Notes under the pieces: model-generated | Database searches by the model: none | The model's input: only the letters and a program-made list of their open reading frames with translations | What the model was told of the DNA's origin: nothing | Shown: in pieces, positions 13,346-25,458 of the stretch | Layout of the letters: each line of letters opens with the position of its first letter | Numbering within the stretch: position 1 is the stretch's first letter | Program-made: the position numbers and the translations under genes | Assembly: GCF_011745365.1 (NCBI RefSeq) | Contig: NW_024468910.1 | Coordinates: 4,306,068-4,370,067, forward strand | DNA length: 64,000 bases | Direction of reading: 5' to 3' | Origin: Cryphonectria parasitica EP155 | Taxonomy: Eukaryota > Ascomycota > Sordariomycetes > Diaporthales > Cryphonectriaceae

Positions 13346-14947
13346 CTAGGTCTGGCTCAGCTCCTCCATGACCACATCGCATAGCTGCTCGTACCTGCTC
13401 GCGTCGAACCTTTTCCTCTTCCACCCGCTCATTCTGAGCCTGTCGATCCGCGCCTGCCGGTCCTTGCTCCGCAGCTCGTCCAGCTCGCTGTCGCAGCTGC
13501 TAGCGAAGCTCATGCTGCTGCCGCTCCGGCTCCTGCCGTAGCTGGTAGCGGTGCCGGCACTCTGGAGGCTCAACCTGCGGAGTGACGCCGCCATGAGCGA
13601 CGCCGTGTCCTGCAGGACCGGTGACTCGGGTGGTTGGTGGTGACCCTCTTGCTGCTGCTGTTGTTGCAGGCGGAGGTCTGCCTCAAGGATTTCGTCGAGC
13701 GCGACCATGTGGCTTGTCACCTGCGTCTTGAGCGAGGCCAGCGTCCCGCAGTAGCGCGCCAGCGACCGCGCGGGCTCTACGTCGGAAAGGTCGCCCTGGA
13801 CATAGAAGGGGGGAAATACCTCCTCGCCCTGGCTGTTGTCGCCATCGTCGGTCTCGCCGGCGCTAAGCTCCTCGCCCTCGCTGATGGACGGCATCGGTGG
13901 CGGCGACGAGGATGATGCTGGTGGTGCCATTTCCACCAAGTCTTGTCGGGAGGCGCGCTTGTTGCTGCTGCTGCTGGTGGGAGCAGTGTTGGAGACCGGA
14001 ACCTCGGGCAGCTCCTGCCGCATGGCGCCGGCGGCAAAGTACTCGTCATCGAAGCCCAGAGTGGGCGAGTCCGGGCGGATCACAGGCTCAGGCAGCGTGA
14101 ACGACCACCGGGTTCTGTCCCGTGGCAGCTCGAACGAAACCTGCTTCTTCTTCTGGACCGCCTTGCCGCAGCTGCGGGGGTCCTGGTGGTGGTTGTTGCT
14201 GCTGTGAAGGGCCAGGCTGGACTTCCTCGAGATGGTGGATGTTGGCGTCGCGGCCCCGCAGTCCGGGGTCCAGGCGCGAGAGGAGACGGAGCCTGAGGGG
14301 GAGTGCAGGCTCGGCAGTGAGGACGCGGCGGAGCTGGATCTCGTTTGGGAGGAGGCGACCTCCTCGGCCGTCCGGATGAGAGCTGCGGCGCGCTCGTAGT
14401 GAGCCCGGGCCTGCTGGAGGAGGCTGATCCTGTAGGATGAGGCGGGGGTGAGCGGTCGGGCGCACATCTCGAGTGATGTTGCGGCGTAAAAGCTGAGGCA
14501 AATCAGGTACGCTGGCTCGACCACGGACTTGAGGTACGCACAAGGTCAGTATACATAAGCTCTTGTGGAAGGGAGAGAAGAAGGAATAACACGTACCGTG
14601 TTCCTGAGGTTAGTCAAAATCTCATTGCACCGTGCCGAACACGCGCGGAACCGCCGTGTAACGTGAAATCGTTTGATCTCGGCGATGGATCGTTTCCACT
14701 CGGCCGACGTGCTCGGGATGCTGGGCAGGGACGCAGGTATCTGCTGAGACTGGCGCTTCAGGGAGGACTTGACGGGTGGCCTCGAAAGTTTTAATATGGG
14801 CGTCACATCGCTGGCGTTGCGCCTGTGCGCCGGAGATAGCGGAGGTGAGTATGAGGCACGCCTGTTGGAGGAGACGGACGGCCTGGAGCCGAAGCCCGAT
14901 GTCGACGTCGGGCTGCTCAGCATGAGTGGAATCAGGCCCTTGGCCAT
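13346..14947 (-). CDS. Uncharacterised fungal protein with N-terminal helical domain
   Basis: Predicted 510 residues. Model: complement of 13346..14527 and 14597..14947, one GT-AG intron. I do not recognise a named domain. The N-terminal third has low-complexity Ser/Pro stretches and then a helical segment (AEWKRSIAEIKRFHVTRRF, ILTNLRNT, then YLICLSFYAATSLEMCARPL and LLQQARAHYERAAALI) that resembles a fungal-specific TPR-like family of unknown function. The remainder is disordered, Ser-rich and acidic, with a Gln tract and a basic tail (RMSGWKRKRFD). The start is uncertain. The ATG at 14947 has a good context, but the frame stays open with coding-like composition for about 45 more codons upstream without an ATG, so an additional 5' exon is possible. 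Confidence 0.65.
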
Positions 14948-17900
14948 GGCTTGTGTTGATGCTGCCTGCACCGAGGGGCTGGCAGCTGGTGGACCTGAGC
15001 TCGAGCGGTGTTGAGGAGTGGGGATGCCCGTCGAGGTGGACTGGCTGTCCTGGAGCTCGCTACGGGAATATGGACAGCAGGAGGGCGCATGTATCTATCC
15101 CACTCGTGTCGAGATCGGCGTAGACTTCTTTTGTTGCTGGATCTACCCCTTCTATGAAAGACCGGACAAGGGGCGAAAGAAGAAGAAAAAACCCAGAGAA
15201 TGAGAGGACGATGGCGTTGATGACGAAGTGACGAGACACCAAATGGGCGTTTGTGATCGAGAACACCCACTGATGATCTCCTCCGAGGAACAACCAGATC
15301 GTCGGGCTGTGTAGTAGTTGTTGTTCAAGGTTCCAGTGGGGAATACCTTTGTGTGTGTGAGAGAGAACCAGCACACCCGTGGGTCTGGGGACGAGAAACC
15401 TGGCTCGAGCAGATCTGACGAGAAGATGGACAATACTGAGTCGAGCTGATCGCTACAAGGATTGCATGGATCGACAAGGTGGTCTCAGAATCTCAGACAT
15501 ACAACCCAATATTTATTCTGAATGTCGTGGATGTGGATGACGAAATTCGGGAAGCTGTCCGGATGAGTGCTTGAGACAGGTTTCGCGTATAATAGTAGAA
15601 GGACGGGGAGCGGGTGCTTTTTTCGGGACTTGATAGCTGTCCTGGTCTTTTGGTGGGGGGAGGGACCAGGGGATAATAATAACAGAAAGAGGGAGAAAGA
15701 GAAGGAGGAAATAAGAGGGAAAGACGAATTGGGTGCTAAAGAGGACAGGACGACCGGCTCTTGTGGGAAGAAATTAAAAGTGGATAAAGGGAAAAGTGTA
15801 TGATCGTCGTCGACCGTCTATCTGATTTTGAGAGGTAAGAGAGAGAGAGAAAGATAGTGTGTGTGCGTGCTCCCAACCGTAAAGGGCAAGTCGGGGATTG
15901 GTTGACGATCACCTCGGAATGAAGATAAAAGAAGATCAGGACAGGATGGACACAGGCCTCGTCTGTCAAACAAACAAAAATAAGAAGATCGAATCAACGA
16001 CTTCTTCCTGATTGACCTGTCGGCTGAACTGTAACGACGCAAGAGAAAATGTCGAGAATAGAGAGAGAGAGAAGAAGAAGAAGAGGGAGAACAGGATTGC
16101 ACCAGAGATGAATAATGTGCGGACAACCCAGCAACAAAAAACAGCAATTAAAGGAAGAGAGGAAAAGGAGAATAAGACGAAATTGAGCCAGCCCGGCACG
16201 TCGAAGCCCTGGATGAGCTCGCGTCAACAAACCACACCCTCCACCCCTCCGTCCGGTGACCTCGTGTGCTCGTGCTCAAATTACCTTGTCGTAGTAAAAC
16301 CTGGCGCCCACAATCCCACAATCATCATCCATGAGGAGGGGCCTGCCAAGCAGAACCGAGAAGTTCCCACTCTACACGTTTTTTTCGAGGGTACCTTGCA
16401 GAACCGCCTGCATCCAGATGGAGGAGGAGGGTGAAGGGGTGTGAAGGGTGGAGAGGACGAGGACCCAGCTGCACGGGTCCCTTCCTGACCTCCTCTCAAT
16501 CATGACACCCTCTTGCCGGCCTTTTGGAGAGGGGGGAGGGAAAAAGAGAAACCCCCCCCCCCCAAAGAGGAGGCAGGCGTTTGCTGCTGCTGCTGCAAGG
16601 GGGTTGGTTGGTTGGGAGGTGGAAGGGGGTAGCTCAGGTAGCTCTTTCTCCCTAGGAGGAGATCGATCCCGGTGTTCAGACAGAGCAAGTACGATGGATA
16701 CTATTGCCTCTTCGGGCTGCTGGCGGCCAGGGGGGTGGTTGGGATTGGGCTCGCGCAATTTCTGACAGCTGCCACGGTCAACCCGGGTGCCATCCATACC
16801 ATGTGTACTAGAGCGAGAGTAGAGTGGTACAGGACATACTGTGGTACAAGCATACTCTATCGTCGTAACAACAGGGCTTACAGTGCTAGTGAATCGCCAG
16901 TGGACGGGGTGAAACCGTGACAGGCGCGAAGCTAGGGATCTACCTGCGGAGCCCCTTAAACCCTCACCCTATTGCACACCAGCGCACAGGTACCGCCGAC
17001 GCTCAGATCCGTGAGTTCGTATGATACTTTACTCACTATGGCAGAGATGGCTTTGCTTTGGCGCTCAGTTGTCGAACCATTGCTTCTAGCGGGCTTGAAA
17101 GAATTTGGACGAATATAAAGCTAAGCAAAATAAAACAAAACATTGTCGTCCCTCGGAGGGAGGGGAGAAAAGGAAGAAGGAAAATAGGAACAAACCTGAA
17201 CAGTGCATCGACTCCTATGTTGTACATAGCACGTACAGTAGTACATACTTACATAGCGCTACGGATCATCTACGCTAGTATCGCATCAATGCCCACTGCT
17301 ACCTCACATCGCCCCCAAAAAAATCCCATAGATGCGACGAAGCGATCTCTCTGCCTCTCTCTCTGGTAGGTAGGGTGGGAAAGGCGGTTCATGAAACTAC
17401 TGTAGATGCAGATTCAAAACAGTTAGTCGCCTCCATTGTTTGAAGGAAAATAAAACACAGTACTTGCAGAGAAAAAATAGAAATAACAATTTCAAAAGAA
17501 AAAGAGGCTCCAGCAAAGAGGACGGGGGGGGGGGGCCACTGACTGGCCCTCCCACTCGTTCATCTTTTCTAGACTTCTTCGCTTAGCACACAAGCGAGCA
17601 AGCGAGCAAACGAGAAAAGAATAAGAAAAGAAAGGAACCTCCACATCGTCGCCCGCAGGCCAACGCTGCTCCCCACGCGATGACGGTCTCGACAGCTTTG
17701 CTGTTTTAATTTCCGGCTCCGACCCCACGAGGCGTGCCACGGGGCATCGCTCCCCCATTCGTCGAGGTCGTCGTGAGAAGAATGACCATCCAGACTGGGA
17801 AAGAAAAAAAGACAGAAGAGGAAGGGACACAGAAAAAGAAACGGAAAAAGATAAAGGATGCACACTCTATTAGGTCCTTACATAGTTGGCCGGGCAGTCA

Positions 17901-18218
17901 CTACATGCAGTCATCAACGGAGAACGGAGTCCTCCCCCTTTTCCCTCGCCCTTTCTTCTTTCTTCTTTCTGTTTCTTCTCCCCCTCCCCCCCCTGCTTAC
18001 TTTTCTTTTCTTTTCCACTTTCCAATGCCATGAATGATTGAACCTTCAACACGATCCCCACCTCCGAGTCTCCCGTGATAAAGCAAACAGGATGCTCCGC
18101 CCTCACGGCCTTCCTTCGCCGTTGCCGCTTTCCACCTGGCACCAACCTTTACGCAGGGCGAGCAAGGGCCGGGAAATGACCCTCCTATCAAAAATATCAA
18201 CTCCTAACCCTTCTCTGG

Positions 18219-18220
<2 letters not shown>

Positions 18221-18249
<29 letters not shown>

Positions 18250-18250
18250 T
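18221..18250. repeat. (ATT)n microsatellite
   Basis: About ten tandem ATT units in the gene-poor region. Confidence 0.85.
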
Positions 18251-18755
18251 TAAAAAAGCAATCATGATTTTGAATCCCCTTGTCTCGTAGACTCCTTTTA
18301 TCGCTTCCCAGCAGAGATGAACAGAACAAGGGAAAGACTACTGCATACCACAGTATATTGGTTTAAGCAAAAAGATAACGCATAGTAACAATGGTGATGA
18401 ACGCTCAAAAGCCGTCGTTGCCCCTTGCCCACGTCGGCAGTCAACCAGATCGCTTTCACTCCGTCTCCTCCACCCCCGAGGAAACGGATCTCTTCTTTTC
18501 CCCTTTCCTTCAGCAATCACCGAAAGAAAAGCCCGGTACCGAGAAACGGGGGATCCCACCTCGCTCCCAGCTCAAGTACTACGTAGCACTACACGGGCAG
18601 TCAAAGCACACTCCCCGCCCCGACCTTTGACGTCGTGGTACTATCTATCTGATACTTTATATCATAAGATCCCTCGATGACTGCCAACCCCCTCCTTTTC
18701 TGGTGGGTATGGATAATGGGGCCGCATGTGATTCTATGTCTTAAGGACATGCGTG

Positions 18756-18778
18756 CCCCGCTCTATTCATGAGCGGGG
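18756..18778. repeat. Perfect 8-bp hairpin
   Basis: CCCCGCTC and GAGCGGGG flank a 7-base loop (TATTCAT). There is no T-run after it and no gene beside it, so the function is unknown. Confidence 0.6.
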
Positions 18779-19212
18779 TTCGGTGAATCTGTGCCTATAG
18801 TTTATGTATTATAGTTAGTTATCAGGAACCTCACTCTACACCGCTGGAACGCTTGGGGGGGTGAGGAGGGCAAAACAAAAGCCAGCCAGGTTGTCATTAT
18901 CTCCGTAGGATGTTAAGGCTGCCAGCGAGGCTTAGAAGATGGGATACTCGAAATGTGGTCTGTAGAACAGCTCATTCGGTTGGCGTCTTACATGCGACGG
19001 ACGACGGACGACAATGTGGCTTCTCGTGCGTTACATAGCTTCGGAACGTTGCTCTGTAAGATCATGGGAGCTCCCTGTCCAACAATCCACGTAGGCTGCA
19101 GGACGAACTCTCGTGTGATGGCCTGTCATGAAACACTTTGAGCGGCATGTTTCTGAACGTTATGTTTATGGCAATGTACATCAGCTACATGGCGGTAGGA
19201 CCCGTACAGCTT

Positions 19213-21486
19213 TTATGCGCTAGGAGCAGAGGTTGGCGCCGCCGCCTCTGCAACAGTTACATCCTCACCCCTCACACCGTCTACCACACGCAGACCCGAG
19301 GCACTCTGTGTCATCTGCTCGAGTCGGTGCATCTGGTCGAGGCGGCGGCGGATCTCACCTACAAGATCGGTGATCGCCACAAGCACGCCCTCCTTCTCAG
19401 GGTGATTCTCGCCCAGACCCATTTGCTTGAGTCTGTGAAGGCACACACGGTGTCAGATGACGACGTATCATATGAATAAGGGTCAGGAGACTTACTTGAC
19501 CTGGCCTGCAGCTAATTCCTCCTCGCCGAGAATGACAGCGAAGGGGACCTTGTTGGTATCGGCAGCTTTGAACTCTGCAGTGCCATCGTCAGTCCTGTAC
19601 ATTGAACCTCTAAGGGGGGTAAACCGAGTTCGCAGCAACGTACGAGCTTGAAGCTTGGGTTTGACCTTGTGCAGCATCTCCGTGCTGATGCCGGCCTCCC
19701 AAAGCTGATCGCAAATCTTCATGCGGTCCTTCAGCATGCCGTCAAACCCTTTGCCGCCAAAAGCCATGACAAACACATCGGTCTTGTTGGGTCGAGGCTC
19801 CGCCGCCTTCTCTGCAGCCATTCGTGCTTGCGTAATCGAGTATATCCTGTCCACGCCGAATGAGATACCCACACAGGGAATCTGGCCTTTGCCCGAGAAC
19901 ATGCCAACTAGGTTGTCGTATCTGCCACCAGCAGCAACGCTACCGACACCAACTGTCGGATCGTCCGAGCGGTCGTCGTCTTCCGAGGATTTGCCCTTCT
20001 TCTTTGGTTTCGACTTCGCTGCGGGTGCGGCACCATCAGCAGGTGCACTGGGCGCGGAGCCCTCGGTGACAACTAGGATCAATATCAGTATTTGAGAAGC
20101 CTGGCAGGGGACACTGCGTGAGCAGAGAGACATACCTTCGTAGATGATGCCGGTATAGTAATCAAGTCCTCTGGCGAGACTTAGGTCGAAGGAAACAGCG
20201 TCGAGAGCACCCTTGTAGCAATCTAGGTACTCGAACAGCAAGCCCATGTCTGTCATACCCTGCTTCATGGACTCGTTCGCTGCCAAGGATTCGTCCTTCT
20301 GCAGCTTCTCCAAGAGGTCCTTTCCACCTTTCAAGACGACCCACTCGCCAATTCTATCTGCGACCTCCTCAGGGAGTCCCTTTTCGCTGACCATCTCCTT
20401 CTTGACGTCTGCCCATGGCATCTTGTCGAGCTTGTCACTGTAGCCCCCCGTCAGCGCACGAATCCAAGGCAAATCTTGAAGGGTGTAACTCACACTGCAG
20501 AAGATATGCTCCGAATCTTGTCTTCCGGCACGCCGCAGACCTGGAAGATACCGTCGAGGATCTTGCGGTGGTTCGTCTTGATCGTATACCTGCCGTTCCA
20601 TCCTAGAGCCTCAAAGATCTGGATGATAATCTTGATGATCTCGGAATCAGGTATCATAGCATCATATGTGCCAGCGATGTCAAAATCGCATTGGTAAAAC
20701 TCTCGCATGCGGCCCTTTGCAACGGCGGGCTGGCTATTGACCGTTTCAAGTCAGCACGTGTGTCCCCTATCGTCCCACCAAAATTCCCTAGCTATTATAT
20801 CAGATTGTAGAGGATTGGACACGTACTCTCTTCGATAGACCTTCGCGATGTGGTACCGCCGTATCTGCTGCAGACCGTTCTGCGCGACATACCGTGCGAA
20901 TGGCACCGTAAGGTCATATCGCAGGGAGCTCAGCTCGCCGCCTTGGTCGGCAAGATCGTAGATGAGCTTTGAGTCCTCGCCATACTTGCCCGTCAGGATC
21001 TCTTTGAGCTCGAACACTGGCGTGTCGATCGTGACCGCGCCGTGGCGCTCGAAAACGGTTTTGACTGTAATAGAGAGGGTTGTAGTGGTGAGCAAATTGC
21101 CTTGTCTGATCGCCGCCCACAAAAATCCGACGTAGACAATGAAGAAGAGAGAGAGGGGGGGGAGGGCGGTTTCTCATAGAAAAGCACCTACTGGTGTTGA
21201 AGATCTTCTCGCGCAACACGATTGCCTGGCCGTCCCAATCGCGGGTGCCTTTCGGCGTCTTTAAGTCGATCTTCGCGGGCGCCATGGGGAATTTCTCTTC
21301 CAGTCTCGTACTTGAAGTTGTAAAGTTACTGCTCCCCAGGGAGCGGGTGCTTCCGTAGATCGTAATTCGTCTCGAAACGTTCGCAGCTGTGCTCCTCGTC
21401 TGCAGAGGTCCAAGTCGCGAGATCGCAGTCGTGGTTGGTGGGGCTGTCACAGGCCTGCAGACACTCGTGAGGTTGGCGATCCGCAT
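19213..21486 (-). CDS. HTS1: Histidyl-tRNA synthetase, likely dual cytosolic/mitochondrial
   Basis: Predicted 600 residues, seven exons: complement of 19213..19432, 19496..19574, 19644..20072, 20136..20437, 20494..20733, 20827..21064 and 21192..21486. Class II enzyme that charges tRNA-His. Motifs seen: [16 protein letters not shown] (motif 2 region), [11 protein letters not shown] (HisA), [13 protein letters not shown] (HisB) and [10 protein letters not shown] (motif 3), then a C-terminal anticodon-binding domain. Exon joins restore [20 protein letters not shown] and [11 protein letters not shown]. The N-terminal 67 residues are Ser/Thr/Arg-rich and lack acidic residues until the end, as expected for a mitochondrial presequence. 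An internal ATG at 21285 starts [17 protein letters not shown], the normal cytosolic N-terminus. In yeast, one HTS1 gene makes both forms from two starts; the same here is inference. A lysine- and acid-rich insertion (about 35 residues) sits between HisA and HisB. Confidence 0.93.
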
Positions 21487-22463
21487 ACAGGTTGTTCTTC
21501 GTTTCGCCGGTACGAAGAGATCTTCACAAAGAATGGGTGGAAAGCGCGGGGGCGGTGGGTGAGTCAAAAGGTGGGACAGTAGGAAAGTGGGCGGTGATGG
21601 CTCTAGTTGCACTCAAAAAAATTGCCCACCCCTGCGATGCTTGGAGGGGTAAAACGTCAGGCTGTTCAGGTACGGTGTCTGGATTGGCCAGGCAGCTTAA
21701 TAGTGGGCCATCAGGGATGTGAGCTGCAGCCGTGCTCCTGCATCCCATTCCGAAGAGCCAGAACCAACAACAGCAGCAGTGGTAGGAAAGGAACAACATT
21801 TAGTACTACTGTTACATCCGAGCTCACATTGAATGCATCTCCATTTACACACGTTTCGCAAGGATATGATTTGCTAGTCTGGGGGTGGACTGAATGGATT
21901 CCAGGACAATTCACTTTCAATGGAAAAGAGGGGCAACATGTAGAACAATTGAACAATGTTCATAACTGAACCAGAGCTTCTTTTCTCGACTGCAAGAGAT
22001 GGCTGCCAGGGCCACAGGGTGGCTCCCTGTGGTGAAAGAGGTGGTGTAATATCCTCACCTGGCCGATCCAACTCGCACCTCAGACCAAACAACCCCCCTT
22101 TATGCCGATCAAGGCCAGCATGGAAAGGCTTCGTACCAGAATTGAAGAAAAGAAACATGTCCCGGAACACATCTTTTTCCAGGTCCCACCACCCTGTGTC
22201 CCTCCCATCCTTGACCCTCAATAGTGTACATTCAAAAATGGGTACATGGCCTGCTAATTAGACCAGAGCAGGCGACTGGTCTCCCCCCGACTTGTCGTTA
22301 CAAGCAGTAGTTCAGGTGAGAGTTTGAGCCATCCGATTCCTCTGGTGGCAAATGAACCTGCGAATGGGGAATGAAACCTCCATCACTGTCGCACTGATCC
22401 GGATTGAAACCAGTCTTTGAATGCTCCGTAGCCTGAGAATAGATATCCTACTTGAGGCTCTGC
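21487..22463. promoter_or_regulatory. Intergenic upstream of HisRS gene
   Basis: Promoter region of the minus-strand HisRS gene and 3' flank of the next minus-strand gene. No convincing open frame is present. Confidence 0.45.
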
Positions 22464-23762
22464 TCAGACGTCCCACTCTTGCTCCTCGAGATCAGCACCG
22501 TCGTCACTCAGCGCAGCAAAAGAGGACTGCGTGGGCATGGACTGAACCTGAGGCCGTCCATTGCTAGCAGTCTTCGTCTTCGGAGCTGGCTGAGACTGAA
22601 CGGGGGCGGGCGCGCTGGCCTCGTTGGCAGATTCGGAGGACTCGCTGTTGGCCACTCCGGCAGCCGTCTTCTTGTTCTTGCGAGACTTGACCGAGACCCA
22701 CTGGTTATCCTCCTCATCTTGCTTCTGCAGCATGGCCAGCTGCTCCTCCTCCGAGTAGGGGACTTCGGCTGCCCAGTCGGTCTTGTTTCCACTCTGCTTG
22801 CCGTTCGTCGGAGGTGCAGGGACGTCTGCCTTCGGGATGCTGTCGAAGGTGTCCAGAGGCTGGAGCGGAGCGGCGGCATTCTTCTGGGCGAAGTTGCCGT
22901 TGGCGATGTTGTTTGCCCACGCATTGGCTCTCTGGGCAGCCTCAAACGCGACACCGTCCTTGGCAGCTCTGCCCTCAGCCTCTCGCGCGGCTCGGCGCTG
23001 GGCATTCTCCTTAACCTTGCGCTCCTTCTCTTCCTCTTCGCGTGCGGCCTTCTCCAGCTCTCTCTTCTTGCGGTTCTGTCGCTGCTTCTTGGTTTCGGCT
23101 GGCTGTGGGGCGCTGGTCTGCTTGGGCTTCTGAGCTTGCTTTTCCTCGGTGCCAGTCAAACGGAGGACAGAAGGACCAGATCCCTGAGGCTCGAGCATAT
23201 CGGAAACGCCAGTGGCATCATCAGCGGACACGGGAGGCGAAGAGACGGAAGACTGGTCGTCATCGCCATCAATGCCGCCGGTAGAAGAAGGCGCAGACGC
23301 CTTTGCGACTTCGGACTCTTCGCCGATGATGGCCCTGGCCTTCGACTGCTTGACCGACTTCTGCTTCTGCTTGACCGGCCCTTGCTTCTGTTCGAATTTG
23401 CTCTCCTTGTTGCGGGCCATCTGCTGCGCAAAGGCTCGGTTGTCGACATCATCGTCAGGGGCAGGGGCATGGCTGCTGGGCTTGGATTGCGTGGCGGGCG
23501 CGGCAGCAGAGGCATAGCTCTTGGGTTGAGCCTGTCTGGCCTCGGTGGTGAAGCTCTCCATCCGTTGTCGCTTTGCCTTGTTGTCTTTCTTGGGCTGGCT
23601 CGCCTGCTTCTCTGTGCCTCTTGACCGTGGAGGGGTCGGCTTGAGTGACTTGCGCTTCTTTTGCCCCTGTACATATCGCTGCGCACTGAAAGCCACAAGG
23701 GCAAAGATGACTGCCCAACCGACCACGGTCTTGTTGCCGAGACTAGAGATTTGGTTGCCCAT
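22464..23762 (-). CDS. N-terminally membrane-anchored, highly charged fungal protein
   Basis: Predicted 432 residues in a single exon. The N-terminus MGNQISSLGNKTVVGWAVIF continues into one hydrophobic span (VVGWAVIFALVAFSAQRYV, residues 13-31), followed at once by basic residues (QGQKKRKSLK). This suggests a signal-anchor with a long cytosolic tail. The rest is Lys/Glu/Gln/Ala-rich, with a coiled-coil-prone stretch (KKQRQNRKKRELEKAAREEE) and conserved-looking patches PYSEEEQLAMLQKQDEEDNQ and WVSVKSRKNKK. It ends SFAALSDDGADLEEQEWDV. I do not recognise a named family. The overall plan recalls ER or outer-membrane anchored RNA- or ribosome-associated proteins, but that is only a resemblance. 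The ATG at 23762 (A at -3, G at +4) was chosen over an in-frame ATG at 23786 because its context is better. Confidence 0.75.
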   Translation of the reverse strand: MGNQISSLGNKTVVGWAVIFALVAFSAQRYVQGQKKRKSLKPTPPRSRGTEKQASQPKKDNKAKRQRMESFTTEARQAQPKSYASAAAPATQSKPSSHAPAPDDDVDNRAFAQQMARNKESKFEQKQGPVKQKQKSVKQSKARAIIGEESEVAKASAPSSTGGIDGDDDQSSVSSPPVSADDATGVSDMLEPQGSGPSVLRLTGTEEKQAQKPKQTSAPQPAETKKQRQNRKKRELEKAAREEEEKERKVKENAQRRAAREAEGRAAKDGVAFEAAQRANAWANNIANGNFAQKNAAAPLQPLDTFDSIPKADVPAPPTNGKQSGNKTDWAAEVPYSEEEQLAMLQKQDEEDNQWVSVKSRKNKKTAAGVANSESSESANEASAPAPVQSQPAPKTKTASNGRPQVQSMPTQSSFAALSDDGADLEEQEWDV

Positions 23763-25458
23763 AGTGATGACACTGGAAGGAAGCACAGAGTGTGTGACGG
23801 GAGGTGGGAGAGGAGTGTGGGAGGTCGACAGCGTTGGGATGCAAGATATCTCCGAGGGTTGTCGAGGTCGTGTCCTCTGGTTGAATTTCTAGGCTGACGA
23901 GTTCAATCAGGGTGATGTCGAGTGTGCTGGTGGGTTTGATGATGTCGAGTTGGTGAGGTAGCCCTAAGAAGGAATATGCCTATCTGTCAAGGTGGTAATG
24001 AGGGTCAGCATTAAGTATTAGGTGGTGTGGATGGAGGAGATCGAGGGAGAAAGAGATAGAGAGGGTCTTTGGTGTGAATTTGGCATGAAGGCTAGTGGTT
24101 TGATATGTCGATGCAGTGACTTGACCTTCACCTGACTGACTTAAGACAGGGGCACTGACCTCACGGGTTTGTTCGCTGTCAAACTTGTTACTTGGCTCCC
24201 TTCTCCAAGACCACAGATGCAGATGAAGTGCCGAGGGGAATGCTCAAGAGCAGGCAGACTTTTGCAAAGGTGACAAGAGAAGATGCGTGATATGGTACTG
24301 GTTCGGGCCCTGAAGAGGCGACACGAGGTTATGAAAGGTGGCTTCAAGCAGCTCTAGCAGTTGCCCATTCGGCTCGGTGGAGACTCGGGTCCATTTAAAG
24401 CTATTGGATGTTGAAATGGTAGTGATAAACCACGCTAAACCCCCTAACCCCTGCACTCTAAGGGTTGCTCTGGAATAAACCCTGTTGCATTGGATGGCCA
24501 GACCTAAGTACCGCAAAGATGTCAATATTTCACCGAGAGCATTCAACATTGCCCTAAAAATGACTGAAAACCGTGAATGTGGAGGGGTTAGAGGTATTTT
24601 TTATAACCAATTCACATGGGCAAAGTGATTTGAAGTTGTGCTGTCCAAATTGCAGCTGGTCATCCAGGGCTGCAGAGGTAAAAGAGGATGCCTTCGTACA
24701 CGCGTAAATCCGAGTAAATCCATAATATAAAAAAAGGCTGAGACAGGAGCACTACAGAAACACACAGCAGGTCTTGTCTCGGTACCACAGTACCTATATT
24801 GTCTGGGCCATGCACAATGTTTCCCCCCTCTCCACATAGAATCAAGGGGTACCAAGTCCCAATCTATCTCCTAATTGATTGTCTGGTTTTTGTAACTCTT
24901 GCTTTCTTCCCTTTTTCCTTGCCTTATGAAAAATCCAAGTTCTCCTGGTACTTGCTCAGTAAGGACCACCAATTGGCAGTTACGTTATTGCTAAGCTCTC
25001 AAGGATGATCTAAGTGGATGTCTTATCGATGAGCTATCAAAAATGGACCTTATTGCCGCGGTTGCTCTCTGGTGCTTTGTGGACCAGGGGCCACTTCAGT
25101 GCCTAGCTGCCGGGTCGTATTTCACAGCACAAACACTTTTTCGATATGAAGAGCATTCTCACCACGTACACCTTTTGTAATCTGATTCCTGTTTTCAGAA
25201 AAGCTTGATTGTCTTGTTTGCACAATCCTCAAGAGTCCAAATATATATTTTCATTGTCAGGCAAGTCACTGTCTAACTGTACCTGCATCTCAAACAAACC
25301 CTGCTCCGGATGTTGGGTGGCATCCAGGCAGCACACCTGCGCTGCTCTCACCCGTACGAGGAATCTGTCGAGAAAAAAACTCGATCTGGTTCTTCTTAAG
25401 GAGCTTCTTCGTTGACTGTTGAAGACGTGCTAGGCATCTATAGGAAGAATCAATCATC
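23763..25458. promoter_or_regulatory. Divergent intergenic region, 1.7 kb
   Basis: Lies between a minus-strand gene start and the plus-strand nucleoside hydrolase start, so it holds both promoters. The half nearer 24600-25300 is AT-rich. I see no gene. Confidence 0.45.

Larger units (their letters stand above)
14948..19212. other. 4.3 kb gene-poor region
   Basis: No protein-like frame on either strand. The content is low-complexity: long purine/pyrimidine tracts (about 15660-15850, 16040-16170, 17780-17860), homopolymers such as a 12-base G run at 17524-17535 and a C run near 16551-16563, an ATT microsatellite at 18221-18250 and a short perfect hairpin at 18756-18778. It includes the promoter and leader of the minus-strand gene ending at 14947 and the 3' flank of the HisRS gene. 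A non-coding transcript cannot be excluded. Confidence 0.5.

Noticed and set aside
18756..18778. Factor-independent terminator
   Set aside because: A perfect GC hairpin but without a T-run, and in a fungal nuclear context where such terminators are not used.
22452..23624. 390-residue plus-strand frame
   Set aside because: A Leu/Arg/Gly-rich shadow of the minus-strand charged protein, which has a sensible membrane anchor and start context.
24425..24450. Interstitial telomere repeat near CTAAACCCCCTAACCCC
   Set aside because: Only one imperfect unit; chance is the simpler reading.
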